Of a DNA stretch of 64,000 nt, positions 21,958 to 33,656 are shown in pieces. The translations under genes and the position numbers were made by a program. The stretch is from Ilex aquifolium (taxonomy: Eukaryota; Streptophyta; Magnoliopsida; Aquifoliales; Aquifoliaceae), in contig OX637393.1 of the NCBI GenBank assembly GCA_951799425.1, positions 20,749,744 through 20,813,743 of the forward strand, written 5' to 3'. The notes below the pieces were generated by a model. That model ran no database searches. It saw nothing but the letters and a program-made list of their open reading frames with translations, and was not told the DNA's origin. Position 1 is the first letter of the stretch. Each line of letters opens with the position of its first letter.

Positions 21958-22345
21958 GTGTAAAATGGACAACCAGTAACTCTCCCAACTTCCTATCTCA
22001 CAAATCGGTTAAGCACAGTATCGGAATAGCATGGCGTATCAGGGTAATCCTTACTCAGCCCATTCACTATCCAGTCTAATCGATCAAGTGCGCGACCGGA
22101 AATTGGTTCAAAACACTGGTTGTACCTTTTTTCGTGAAAGAATCTGCCACACTGTTTACAGGCACCAAGCCTTTTTGCACGACAGCGTTTGGCAAAGCTG
22201 TTTCTGCCACAGAGGGGTTTCGCTTGTTTTTCTTTGATTTAAGCCTTCCTTACTAATCTTGTTTTTCTCATGATCATAATATGTACATCAGATGGAAAAG
22301 TACGTAGAACTCCTAGGCTAAACCAAAAAAGATTTACATCCATGA
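21958..22345 (-). pseudogene. Element C copy of the small zinc-finger-like ORF, decayed
   Basis: Clearly homologous to A 3876-4286 and retains the CKQCGRFFHEKRYNQC stretch. It is not open along its length. Confidence 0.55.
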
Positions 22346-22653
22346 TTGCTAAATTTTAAGACTCACTATCTGGTTCTTTAACGTCTGCCAGTCACAAAAA
22401 AGATTGAAGCTGATTCAGAAGCATAATCATCAATTTATACAATCAATGTTCAAACATGATTAACAGCGACAATAAAAATTTAAAAATTTACGAAAATTAT
22501 GAACGAAAAAGAACTGATGAACTGATCATACCCCCCAACCTAAACTGAACATTGTCCCCAATGTTTCGAATTTACCGGTTCATGGAGTGTGGAGACGAGG
22601 TTGAATGGTAGAGATCTGTTCACCGCTGAAACCTACAAACAAAAACACAGAAA

Positions 22654-24147
22654 TTACTTATCTGTGCGCAAATCTGGGTTTCGGGTGTTTCCTGGTGTTG
22701 AAGGGTTCCCTACATGGAATTGGCCTTGTGGTTGCTTTGGTTGAGCAGGAAACTTTCCCTTTTCGTGTGTGACCATGGATTGAGTCAACTTTTGGATGTG
22801 GTTTTTAAGATCCTCAAAAGATTGAGTGGTCTGGGTTTTGAAATCAGTGAAAGTCTGTGTGGAATTATTGTTATAATTCATTTGGCTTTGCATGAACTGA
22901 TTCAGTGTGTCCTCAAGGTTCCTCTTTTGTGGTGGTTGGTATGGTTGATATGTAGGAGGTCCTTGAGGTGGTGGGTATGGTCCTTGTTGTTGGTTCATGG
23001 GTATTGGTTGTGTGTTCTTCCAACTGAAGTTAGGGTGGTTTCGCCACCCTGGATTGTATGTTTCAGAATATGGGTTGGAGTAGGGCTTGTTGAAGTTGGA
23101 AACTGCATGTGTTTGTTCCAACAACACTTCTTTGAATGCTGGGATGGTGGGACACTCCCCAGTAGGGTGTCCTGTTAGCGCACAAATTCCACACATTTGC
23201 TCGGTGGAAGGGCTAACATCAACTTGATGGACTTTCTTCATCTCTAAAGCTTCAAGCTTTCGAGATAGTGTGGACATTTTTGCTCTCAAGTCATCATCCT
23301 CTCTCAAGACATATTTTCCTCCTTGGGAATTAGATGGTCTGGCTTCTACAGTGGTAGGGGAGGCTGAGTCCCACATTTGAGAACTGTCAGATATGGTGTC
23401 GAAAAAATTGAATGCCTCCTCCGGACTTTTTCCCATGAATTCTCCTTAGGCCATCATTTCGACAAACTGACGTAGTCTAGAGGGTAAGGAGTCATAGAAA
23501 AATCCTACCAAAGTCCAATTTTCAAAAGCATGATGTGGGCAGGATTGGAGCAGATCTTTGAATCTCTCCCAACTTTGATAAAAAGTTTCTCCTTCTTTGA
23601 CCGCAAAATTCATGATTTGCCTTTTTAGTGCATTTGTGCGGTGTAAAGGAAAAAACTTTCTAAAAAATTCATTTTGTAATGCTTGCCAATTGGGTATTGA
23701 AAAAGCCTTTAAAGAATTTAACCATTATTTGGCTCTATCCCTCAAGGAAAAAGAAAACAGTTTCATTTTGGCCAATTCAGAATTGTCTTGAAATGTTTCA
23801 CACACTTCCTCAAAATCTTTTATATGCAGATATGGATTTTCTGCATCCAATCCATGAAACACGGGTAATAACTGCACTGTCCCCGGCTTTACAGTAAACA
23901 GGGGAGCATTTTCAGGAAAAATAAAACAAGAGGGGACACTATTTCTTGTGGGATTTAAGTAATCCCGCAAAGTTCGGATGTTAGGGACCTCCTCCTCTCT
24001 CATAGGGACTTCTCCATTTCTTTCATTATTCGCCATACTACCCTCACAGGAGTCTACTACTGATCTAGGTGAATTAGGTTCAGGCTGATTCACGGACTCA
24101 CACGATTCTGCCGGCAAATTTTGGAAGTGAGGAGTGCCCTCAGTCAT
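22654..24147 (-). pseudogene. Element C gag
   Basis: The N-terminal part from MTEGTPHFQNLPAES includes LRDYLNPTRNSVPSCFIFP and the TVQLLPVFHGLDAENPYLH region. The C-terminal part has the CCHC knuckle CGICALTGHPTGEC, then PYSNPYSETYNPGWRNHPNF. It is closest to E's gag at 38554-39583. About one break. Confidence 0.88.
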
Positions 24148-24240
24148 AAAGAAAATAAAACAAAGTTATTTACAGTAAACCAAAATATACACAATGTTGA
24201 AGGTCTTTTTACCTTTCACCTTAAAATACCTTTCAAAGGT

Positions 24241-24258
24241 TCCCCGGCAAAGGCGCCA
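24241..24258 (-). other. Primer binding site of element C (tRNA-Asp type)
   Basis: On the minus strand, TGGCGCCTTTGCCGGGGA, a close match to the tRNA-Asp complement, a few bases after the 5' LTR. Confidence 0.85.
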
Positions 24259-24264
24259 AAAACT

Positions 24265-26213
24265 TGGTGCTTGATCCGAAATGTGTACACCCAAGTGCAG
24301 GCGGTCAAGCTGTAGTAATAATCCGGTTTGAGTCCGGAGTCGAATCCACAGGGAACTTTTGTTGATATTTCTGAGGTGAGCAGTGGTAGAGACCTATTGA
24401 TTGTAACCTTTGAGATTTGCTGTGAGATATGAGTTTTTCTGGACAGAATATAAGATTCTTTCCAGGAAGATTTTCTTAACAAAATAGGTGCTAATAAAAA
24501 AAGTCACTCTTTAGTGCAAGGATCTGGACATGTAGCTAGTTATCCGGTTTTTCATAATTGTGCTTGATAACTCTATTAACTCCCGTGTCAACAACAAGTT
24601 AATCGGAAGATAAAGATGGATTGTGAGAATTAAGAACATGATTCCGATGTCTTTCTAGAAGTTTACAAGAATTGTCTGTGCCGAGACTTAACCCGTCTAC
24701 AAACAAGCAAGTGTTTCTACAAGACATCCAATCATGATATTAATATTCCATTCTTTAAATGAAGTACAATAAGGAGGAAGATTGAGGGGTAGTCATGAGG
24801 ATCTAGCCGGGGTACTTGCCTTGAACTGATGAGTCTTTCTATGCAAGAGTCATCCGTGTCATAGAAAGAACCCACAATTATACAAAGTACCCTAGTTTTG
24901 CTAGATGCAATCAATCATCCAATAACAAGAAGAAATAAGCGTTAAGCACAGAAACATTGCACAAATATGATTCCCGGATAACTTATACATGCCCTTCTCC
25001 TCTTACTAAAGAGTGAATGAGAAACTACTCACTCTTCATGGCTTGGGTAAAGCTAGAAAAGTGAGTGATGCTCATCCCTCCAAGTAGAGAACTTATAAGA
25101 TAAAGTAACAACAAATGCGTAGCCAATCTTTAACAAAGAATGGGTGAATCACATTCCACCCTTCACGGCTTTGGTAAAGCTCTAGAAAAGTGGAAGAGTT
25201 TCACTCTTCTAAGAAAGAAAGAAGCGCAAGCAATGGAAGTGAAATGTATGAACAATAAAAGTAGAAGAAAGCTAGTCACATTTGGAGGGTGGCTTCCTCA
25301 ACCAAGAATTGGAGGGTTGCTTCCTCAACCAAAAGGTGAGCTATCTCTCTTCTATGCATGAAAAATGAAAGCATAAACATAAGCATAAACATAAAACTAC
25401 TGTTATAACAAGCAAGAGATGTTGGACTAAAGCCAAACTAATCTCTAAAATAAAGACTTCATACAAGGGAAATGAGCTAAATCTACAATGAGAGTGGGAG
25501 TCTAAGCCTCCATCAACTTTCCTACTTCCTACTTGGCTCCCATAACTCTCCAACAAGGGGAGTATTTATAGGCAAGAGGAGGAGACAAGGGGGGGGGGTG
25601 AAGGAATAGTGTTTGCCGCCCAAGTCCAAGTGAACAGTCAACAACTCTGCTGCCAGTCTGTGAATAACGTTCGAACGTGAGTTGGCGTTCGAACGTTCTT
25701 TCTGTTTTTGCACTAAGGGCGTTCGAACGTTTACTGCCGTTCGAACGTTTCTTCTGTTTTTGCACTGAGGGCGTTCGAACGCCAGATTTGCTTTGACCCT
25801 ATCACTCGAGTAGTCTGGTGGTCTTCTGTGAGGTTCAGTTCCAACTCTTTGCAGTGGTCTGGTCTTCCATCAACTAAGTGTACGTTCGAACGTGAGTTGG
25901 CGTTCGAACGTGACACTCAAGTGCTTCAGAGCTCCAGTCTTCTTTCCTAACTGCAACACGCCTTCTCTTCAGCAGTTGAGTCTGCTACAGTGCAATGTGG
26001 ACATTCGAACGTGATTTGGCGTTCGAACGTTCTGGCTGTGCTCCAAGCTTTTCCAATTTTGGCCCTAATGTGCTGGTGCTGCATCCAAGTGTGGTACTTG
26101 TTGTTCTTGGGTCCTTGTTCAATTTAGGGCCTGAAATGACATCACTTAAACTCCATTAAAGTACAATTAGTCTTAAAATGTCATAAGAACATGTCAATTT
26201 TAAGTACTAATCA
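24265..26213 (-). repeat. 5' LTR of element C
   Basis: 1949 bp, paired with 16276-18226. TTCGAA palindromes at 25666-26030, TATA box at complement 25563-25570. Pairs of palindromes stand 18 bp apart centre to centre, with the spacer GTGAGTTGGC. Confidence 0.92.
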
Positions 26214-26218
26214 ATTAT

Positions 26219-27057
26219 CACTTCAAGACGATGGGCAGGTTTCATGGGCAAATAGTGGTTGTGTATCCCCATCTTGGCGAGAGAATTCTTCAGCAATGCG
26301 GACGATCTCGGGAATGGCCTCATCCAGTCATATGTTCGGGGTATGGAGGTTAGGGTGGATGTTTTGGCCATTGCTAGGACAATTGGAATGACTCAGGCTC
26401 GGATGGTCAACCCGGACTACCCCCAAGCCTACCCCGGAGATGAGGTCGGTCGAGAACTGCTAGGGGATGATGATTTTGTTTGGACGGGCAACACTAAATA
26501 TCTTCAGCAGGGTGATCTGACCAATAAGTAAAAGATACTGAACCTCATTTCAGTATCAAATATCTTGCCCTTGTTAAGAAATAATCACATCTACCTGGAC
26601 CGTGCTCGCCTGTTATATGCAATGGGTACAGGTAAGTCCATAGACCTCCCTTCCCTGATTTTTTCTGAGATGAGGCGAGCTATCGTGGACCCAAAAAAAC
26701 CATCTCTCCCTTTTGCTGGTTTGGCTACTACATTGTGCGAGAAAGCAGGAGTGGTGATTGATGCCATTATGGAGCGGGCGAAGAAAGTAGTGGCACTAAA
26801 CTCTGGCACGCTTGTGAAGAGCCAGAGTGTAGCTAGGCCAGTTTCAATATTGATGAGGAGGATTGGGATCAGTTCCTCAATATTGATGAGGATTTTGAGG
26901 TACCAGTGGATGAGGACACTGATCCCAGGACTGACAAGCAGATTCTGTTTGAGCTGTTGAGAGGGCAGAGAGAGATGAGGAAGGAGATGAGAGAGTTGAG
27001 GGCTCAGATGAGGGGATTAGGGCAGAGTTCTCAGGATCAGGCAGGCCCCTCATCTTA
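26219..27057 (+). pseudogene. Element B env-like ORF, C-terminal piece
   Basis: Resumes right after element C. It holds the LAREFFSNADDL...SYVRGMEVRV region, DDFVWTGNTKYLQQGDLT and ARLLYAMGTGKSIDLPSLI, the same core as in A and C but clearly diverged. The end is rich in charged residues and a possible coiled coil (RGQREMRKEMRELRAQMRG type). About one or two breaks besides the insertions. Confidence 0.75.
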
Positions 27058-28904
27058 GCATGTTTCTTCTAGGTCCCGGTGTTTCGAACTTTTTTCGTTT
27101 ATTTTCCAGTTATCTGTAGAAATCAAAGCCTATTTTGGGTAGTTTTTGTTAGGCTTGATTTCTTTTATCGTTTGAATACGCATTGTACCTGAATTCTCAA
27201 TATTATATAAAATGCGTATTTTGTTTGGTGTGTTATCAAGTATCTAAATAACATTGTTATGAATAAATTGATACCACATAATAGAAATAATCTGCTCAAC
27301 TTTGAATGTGCAACAGTTTAAGCATCACATAGAAATTCATGTTATATTTTTGTATCACATATCATATTCTTATAAAAACTCACAATTTGTACACTTTAGA
27401 CTGTACCAAGTTGAAAATTTGTTAGGTATTTTACTTTGACAACTTGAAACATATAGTGGAGATGCATAAAAACCCTAGTGAGTTTTGTTCCAATCTTTCT
27501 TGGAGGGTTATTTACATTTACTCAATAAAAAATATTTTTATTCAGCTAATCTCCTTCAATAGTCTCATTATTTTTGTTTTGGTTAACACCAATATTGTGA
27601 ATGATTGCTTGACTTTGAATTATTTGCATGAGAAGTGTGTTATCAAAAGCTCTTGAGATATGATTTTAGGCCATCTTTGTCATTATTTGAGTCTAAACAT
27701 TATTCTTTGAATATTATTATCCCTAGAAGCCATGATTGAGCCTTTAAAGCAAAATTTTATTTTTTATACCCAACATATAATAACCAAGCCAATGAGAAAA
27801 AAAAATAATATCTTTTACCCTTGGTTATCCTGAGATTGAACTTTTATTGTTTATGTAATTTGGGAGATATTGGTTAAGAAAAGAAAAGAAAAAAAAAGAG
27901 TTTTACATACTTGTGAATATTTGCATTAGATATCTTGCTGAAAAAAAAAAGAAAAGAAAAAAAAAGAAAAGAAAAAAAAAAAAGAGAAAAAAATAGCAAG
28001 CATGTGTTTGAAAAGAAAAAAAAAAATATGAGCAAGTGATGTAAATTGTGCTTGTAAATGATGGAGAGTGAAAGACTATGGAAAGAAGTTTGGTTGTGTA
28101 ATGTACATGTTCTCTCAGGATAGTCTTTTGAATTCCTGAATATCCTTCGTTTCAAAACCCTAATCCCAAGGCCCTATTACAACCTTAAATAAAGACCTAT
28201 CTAATCCCAAGAGTGTTTTGATAGATGCATGACTTGTGTGAATAAGGAAGAGAATGGTGATTATTTATTTATTGTGTGTTGATTGCCTTTCTTGAGACTA
28301 TGTCAAATCTTTTTCTTTTGGATTACGTTTTTTTTAATAGACATGTGAGCATTATTTTGTTTTGATTTAAATATCTTCTTCTCACATGTGATATTTGAAG
28401 GAATAGTCACTATAATCTGAGAGAATCTTTTATGAGTGAATCATCTTGTGAAATTTGGCATTGAGACGAATAGTTGATAGTTGTAGAGGCGACTACCGGA
28501 TAAATTACTGACTTGGTATAGTTAATTCACACTACACACGAGTTTATATGAGAATATGATAAGTGTATACATTTATATACCGCATAGTTCTATATGTTGT
28601 TTTGCATGTGCTTATAAAAAGTTTGCATCTTAGAATTTTAATATTGTGGTAGCAACTTATATTATAAAATTGTTATTCAGATGTTTGATCACAGGGTGAT
28701 GTTTGTGGGAATCATCTCTGGAAACCCTCACGAGACTATACTCGTCCACTAGGGGAAACCTAGGGGTTTAAAGGCTTGTTGCATATGCTAAATGCAATCG
28801 TGAGTCCTACGAAAGTGGTTTTGTTTTATTGTACTTTGTTTTGTTTCTTAAAATCAGTGGCTGTATTTGTTTTATTGATATTTGTCTTACTAGGGACTAG
28901 CAAG
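27058..28904 (+). other. Long 3' region of element B
   Basis: No gene seen. It contains an A-rich, GAAAA-repeat stretch (about 27876-28026). It has a block shared with A, C and L (about 27655-27745, with GATTTTAGGCCATCTTTG) and the CACGAG / CTAGG conserved block at about 28716-28815. Confidence 0.7.
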
Positions 28905-28923
28905 ATCTAAGTGGGGGGGGGTG
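28895..28923 (+). other. Polypurine tract of element B
   Basis: GACTAGCAA (28895-28903), then CTAAGTGGGGGGGGGTG directly before the 3' LTR. Confidence 0.8.
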
Positions 28924-30005
28924 TGATTAAGGCCGAATAATCACATTTATTATTAGGAAAGATTGATTATTTAACTATAAAAGTGTGATAAATATAAAAG
29001 TTTATCTAAGTTTGAGTGTTATGCTATCAAATATTGATTTGTGTTAATTTGCAGGACAAAAGCATAATTTTGGAGTTAAATTATGGGAAGACGAAGCATA
29101 GCTCAAAGGAAAACACACTGGATCACGCGTCCGGACGGAAGAAGAACATGCGTCCGGACGCGAGTGGCAGAAAGGCGATCAGAAGAAGAACAAACTCACT
29201 GGAAGTTGCATCCGGACGGAAGATGAACACGGGTCCGGACGCGTGTCAAGGATCTGCTGATGCCAGACTTAGAATTCTGACGAAAATCAATCTCTTTCCT
29301 AGGGGGTTATAAATACAAATTGAAGACTTTGTAATGGGTATCTTGGATCATCTTTTTTGCTCACGAATTCTTCAGTGTACTGTGCAATTCTTTTATTATG
29401 TCCGGCTAGAAGGTTAAGCTAGGGCTAGGGAAAACCTCTCAGTGAAGTACGGTATTTTTATTGACTTTGTACTTAATGATTTATGATATTGTGTTAATCT
29501 AGTTTCTAATCTTTTAGTAAAGTTTTTATTCTGTAAAAACTCCTGAGTTGTTGTGCCACGTACATCGATTGCTTGAGTTTCCCTGCGAATAAATAACTGG
29601 TTATTCCACGCTTGAAGTGTTAGCATTGTTTCATAAAATATTATGATTGATTTATTATTCAGGTTTCTGAATAATCTTTTGGTTATAACTTTTGGTTTCA
29701 TCACTTGATTTGTTATCTGGATTAACCGACATTTAATTCCTGTTTCAAATTAAGCCTTGAGTCTTTAATTATTACCGTATGACATTGAGAGGGAGTACCT
29801 GATGCTCTAGTATTTTTATTACTGTTTTAATTATTAAAGTCAGTTGTTTTCAATCATCAACTCCTCAAACAAACTGTCTCCTTTTTAATTTATTAGTGTT
29901 AGTGTGATTGTTGACTTGTTACAATTCCCTGTGGATTCGACCTCGGGCTTCCGAGAATATATTACTTTGCTCAACCTACGCTTGGGTTTACACTTCTAAA
30001 GTTGA
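28924..30005 (+). repeat. 3' LTR of element B
   Basis: Starts TGATTAAGGCCG and matches 6656-7741 at about 99%. Its right edge shares the word GTTGA with the adjoining copy of element A. Confidence 0.92.
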
Positions 30006-30384
30006 TATTAAAAGATGATATTTTGAGAAATGAATGGTTCCATTCATCACTTTTATTTGTTTTAATGCATTTGTAAATTTAGCATAAAATTAAAATGTGA
30101 TGGAACAAATGTGGATGTTAAGAATGCATGCTAGAGTAAATATGCACATGATCGGTTTGACACCTCAATTTATCAACCGAGACTTAAAACCACATTTCTT
30201 GAAAAAATTAGTATTCTCTCTATACTTAAATTGCCATATGTGCATCGATATTTGTTATTTTAAAGGTACAGGAAGATCTGACTTGAAAATGGAATTGGTA
30301 TATAACCAATACCCCCTGGAAAACCCGACATACACAGTGGAGATAACAAAGAACACCAGGGTGAGTTTCGAACCTAACGATGCT
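30001..30384 (+). repeat. Right copy of the ~383-bp direct repeat of element A
   Basis: Same as 6273-6655, then continues without interruption into the rest of A's 3' region (CTTTCGAGAGAC...), as an uninterrupted A would. Confidence 0.85.
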
Positions 30385-31684
30385 TTCGAGAGACAATCGA
30401 TGTTTACTCAAGTAAATTCTTTTCACTCTCAATTTTTGAATGATCTCATTAACCTTGCTTTGATTGAGGCACTTAAAAGTGATCTATCGACATATTCCAC
30501 AAGGAACCATCGCATACGACACATACATGTGCACATACTTGAGAAATGATTTTAGGTCATCTTTGAATTGATATTGAGCCTTAGCCATTTCTTTTACAAA
30601 AATTATTTCCCTAGTCAGCCATGTTTGAGCCCTCAATGTATGATTTCTTCTTCGATAAACCTATATGATTACCAATCCACAGGAAAACATACTTGACATA
30701 CCTTGGCTATCTAATTTTCTTACATCCTATTTGTAATATGATACAGAAAAAGGAAAAGAAAAAGAAGCATGCGAGATTATCATCCAAGAAGAGTTGATTG
30801 GAACAATTGAAACAAAACAGAGGCAAAAAGGCAAGAACTTGCCAAGAAAGTGAAAAATGAGAAAAGTGAAAGAAAGAAATGTCATCTCTAGGCAAAATAT
30901 CAAAAAGTTAGAAAAAGGTGTGCTACAATACGTAAACAGAAGATAGCTTTTGAAAATCCCTGACGTCGTTTCGTTAGCCACTGACCTCTGGCCACGCTAC
31001 AACCTATGAAAAGCCCTAATTGATCTCAAGTCTGTTACATGCATGTGTTGTTAATCAAAATTGGGATATGGTAAATAGCATTTCTTTAAATTGCGTCAAT
31101 ATCCTTTCATGAGATTATGCGAAACATGATTTATTGCTTCCTTAAACTAGCGCTCCCTTTCTAATTGTACATGTGATCTTTCGATTGGCCATCTTCTGAT
31201 CACATGATCTGTAAGAAACAAGTCACTATAATCAGAGTGAACTTTTGCTGAGGGTATACTACGTGAGGTTTGTGAAATCGAAACTATCCATGGAAGGTGG
31301 TAAAAGAGAGTATTTGTTATATAACAATTCCTGTTGCTTGAATGATCATTCCTACTGCATGGAGAATTTCAAATACCAATATAACAAATGATAATTTTTG
31401 CATAGAATGAATACCTGTGAAATAAGGACGTGTGAGATATAAGTCAAAATTGAGAATCTGGTGTCCCAACGACCATGATGCTAATTTACTTTAATCAGCA
31501 CTCTCCTATGCACATCTGTTCGACTGAAGTTTGTGGGTAGCTTCCTTGGAAACCCTCACGAGAAAACACTCGTCCGCTAGGGTAAACCTAGTGGTTCAAC
31601 GGCTTGTTGCATAAGCTAAATGCAACCGGATGACCTACGAAAATGGCATTAGGAGTAGATTTTTCTCTCTTTTATATTACTAGA
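30385..31684 (+). other. 3' region of element A, right of element B
   Basis: No gene seen. It has the shared block about 30545-30640 (GATTTTAGGTCATCTTTG...GAGCCTTAGCC) and the conserved hairpin block 31549-31645. The matching stretch in C is complement 18254-19650. Confidence 0.75.
31549..31645 (+). other. Conserved 3' block of element A
   Basis: Contains ACGAG-AAAACA-CTCGT and CTAGG-GTAAA-CCTAG, then GGTTCAACGGCTTGTTGC. In B the stems are the same while the loops differ (ACTATA, GGAAA). It lies 40-160 bases before the polypurine tract in each element. Confidence 0.5.
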
Positions 31685-31711
31685 GACTAGCAATATTTAG
31701 GTTGGGGAGTG
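31685..31711 (+). other. Polypurine tract of element A
   Basis: GACTAGCAA, then TTTAGGTTGGGGAGTG directly before the LTR start TGATCAGCAC. Confidence 0.8.
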
Positions 31712-33656
31712 TGATCAGCACTTAAAATTAGCATATTACTATGCCGTTTTAAGACTAATTTTACTTTGATGGAGTTTAAGTGATGTCATTTCAGGCCCTA
31801 AACTGGACAAGGACCCAAGAACAACAAGTATCACACTTGGATGCAACACTAGCACATTAGAGCCCAAAATTGGAGAAGCTTGGAGAACAGCCAGACCGTT
31901 CGAACGCCAACTCACATTCGAACGTCCACATTACACTGTAGCAGACTCAACTGCTAAGAGAAGGCGTGTTGCAGTAAGGAAAGAAGACTGAAGCTCTGAA
32001 GCACTTGAGTGTCACATTCGAACGCCAACTCACGTTCGAACGTGCACTTGAGTTGATTGAAGACTAGACTACTACATAGAGTTGGAACTGAACTTCATAG
32101 AAGACCAACAGACCACTCGAGTGAAAGGGTCAGAACACATCTGGCGTTCGAACGCCCTTAGTGCAAAAACAAAAGACACGTTCGAACGGCAGTCAACGTT
32201 CGAACGCCCTTAGTGCAAAAACAGAAACAACGTTCGAACGCCAACTCATGTTCGAACGTTCTCCACAGACTGGCAGCAGAGTGGTTGACTTTTCACTTGG
32301 ACTTGGGCGACAAACACTATTCCTTCACCTCATCTTGTCTCCTCCTCTTGCCTATAAATACTCCCCTTGTTGGAGAGCTATGGCAGCCAAGTAGGAAAGT
32401 TGATGGAGGCTTAGACTCCCACTCACATTGTAGATTTAGCTTATTTTCCTTGTATGAAGTCTTTATCTTAGAGATTAGTTTGGCTTTAGTCCAACATCTC
32501 TTGCTTGTTATAAAAGTAGTTTTATGCTTATGCTTATGCTTATGCTTTCATTTTACATTCATAGAAGAGATATAGTTCATCTTTTGGTTGAGGAAGCAAC
32601 CCTCCAATTCTTGGTTGAGGAAGCCACCCTCCAAATGTGACTAGCTTTCTTCTACTTTTATTGTTCATGCATTTCACTTCCATTGCTTGAGCTTCTTTCT
32701 TTCTTAGAAGAGTGAAACTCTTCCACTTTTCTAGAGCTTTACCAAAGTCGTGAAGGGTGGAACGTGATTCACCCATTCTTTGTTAAAAATTGGCTCCGTG
32801 TTTGTTGTTACTTTATCTTAAGTTCTCTACTTGGAGGGATGAGCATCACTCACTTTTCTAGCTTTACCCAAGCCATGAAGAGTGAGTAGTTTCTCATTCA
32901 CTCTTTAGTAAGAGGAGAAGGTCATGTATAAGTTATCCGGGAATCATATTTGTGCATTGTTTTTATGCTTAATGTTTATTTCTTCTTGTTATTGGATGAT
33001 TGATTGCATCTAGCAAAGCTAAGGTACTTTGTATAACTGTGGGTTCTTTCTATGACACGGATGACTCTTGCATAGAAAGACTCATCAGTTCAAGGCAAGT
33101 ACCCCGGCTAGATCCTCATGACTACCCTTCAATCCTCCCCCTTATTGTACTTCATTTAAAGAATGGAATATTAATATCATGATTGGATGTCTTGTAGAAA
33201 CACTTGCTTGTTTGTAGACGGGTTAAGTCTCGGCACAGACAATTCTTGTAAACTTCTAGAAAGGCATCGGAATCATGTTCTTAATTCTCACAATCCATCT
33301 TTATCTTCCGATTAACTTGTTGTTGACACGGGAGTTAATTGAGTTATCAAGCACAATTATGACAAACCGGATAACTAACTACATGTCCAAATTCTTGCAC
33401 TAAAGAGTGACTCTTTTTAATTAGCACTTATCTCCTGTTTTGTTAAGAAAATCCTCTTGGAAAGAATCTTATATTCTGTTTAGGAAAACTCATATCTCAC
33501 AGCAAATCTCAAGGGTTACAATCAATAGGTCTCTACCACTGCTTACCTCAGAAATATCAACAAAAGTTCCCTGTGGATTCGACTTCGGACTCAAACCGGA
33601 TTATTACTACAGCTTGACCGCCTGCACTTGGATGTATACATTTCGGTTCAAGACCA
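31712..33656 (+). repeat. 3' LTR of element A
   Basis: 1945 bp, same family as the C LTRs and solo LTR O. TTCGAA palindromes at 31897-32260, TATAAATA at 32353-32360, a perfect 10-bp stem-loop at 33045-33054 with 33071-33080, and the end GGTTCAAGACCA. Confidence 0.9.

Larger units (their letters stand above)
16276..26213 (-). mobile_element. Element C: Athila-derived element with gag and env-like ORF but no pol, nested in B
   Basis: 9938 bp with both LTRs (left 16276-18226, right 24265-26213) and target duplication ATTAT at 16271-16275 and 26214-26218. Sense is minus: primer site at 24241-24258, gag at 24147-22654, env-like ORF at 21143-19932, polypurine tract at 18227-18242. I find no protease, RT, RNase H or integrase, so it would depend on other elements. 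Its LTRs differ at about 16 of 750 positions compared by eye (about 2%). Confidence 0.93.
6656..30005 (+). mobile_element. Element B: Athila-type retrotransposon nested in element A
   Basis: Both LTRs are present (6656-7741 and 28924-30005), differing at about 12 of 1080 positions by eye. Parts: tRNA-Asp primer site, gag, protease, RT, RNase H, integrase, central purine tract, TCCGGA palindrome array, env-like ORF, long 3' region, polypurine tract. Without its passengers D and C the element is about 11.5 kb, normal for Athila. It is broken, with about five breaks in gag-pol plus two insertions in the env-like part. Its flanks show the 383-bp repeat of A instead of a 5-bp duplication. Confidence 0.92.
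1..33656 (+). mobile_element. Element A: Athila-type Ty3/gypsy retrotransposon, left end outside the window
   Basis: Parts in order: pol from just after the protease, an extra small ORF, an env-like ORF, a long 3' region, a polypurine tract and the 3' LTR. Element B (6656-30005) is inserted in the 3' region. The Athila assignment rests on the RT and integrase wording (for example [20 protein letters not shown]), no chromodomain, and an env-like ORF after integrase. A and C are the same subfamily: LTR, env-like ORF and TTCGAA palindromes match closely. The bases after its LTR, GTCAC (33657-33661), should be the target duplication, but the partner lies outside. Coding parts are broken, with at least three or four breaks in pol. 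Confidence 0.9.
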
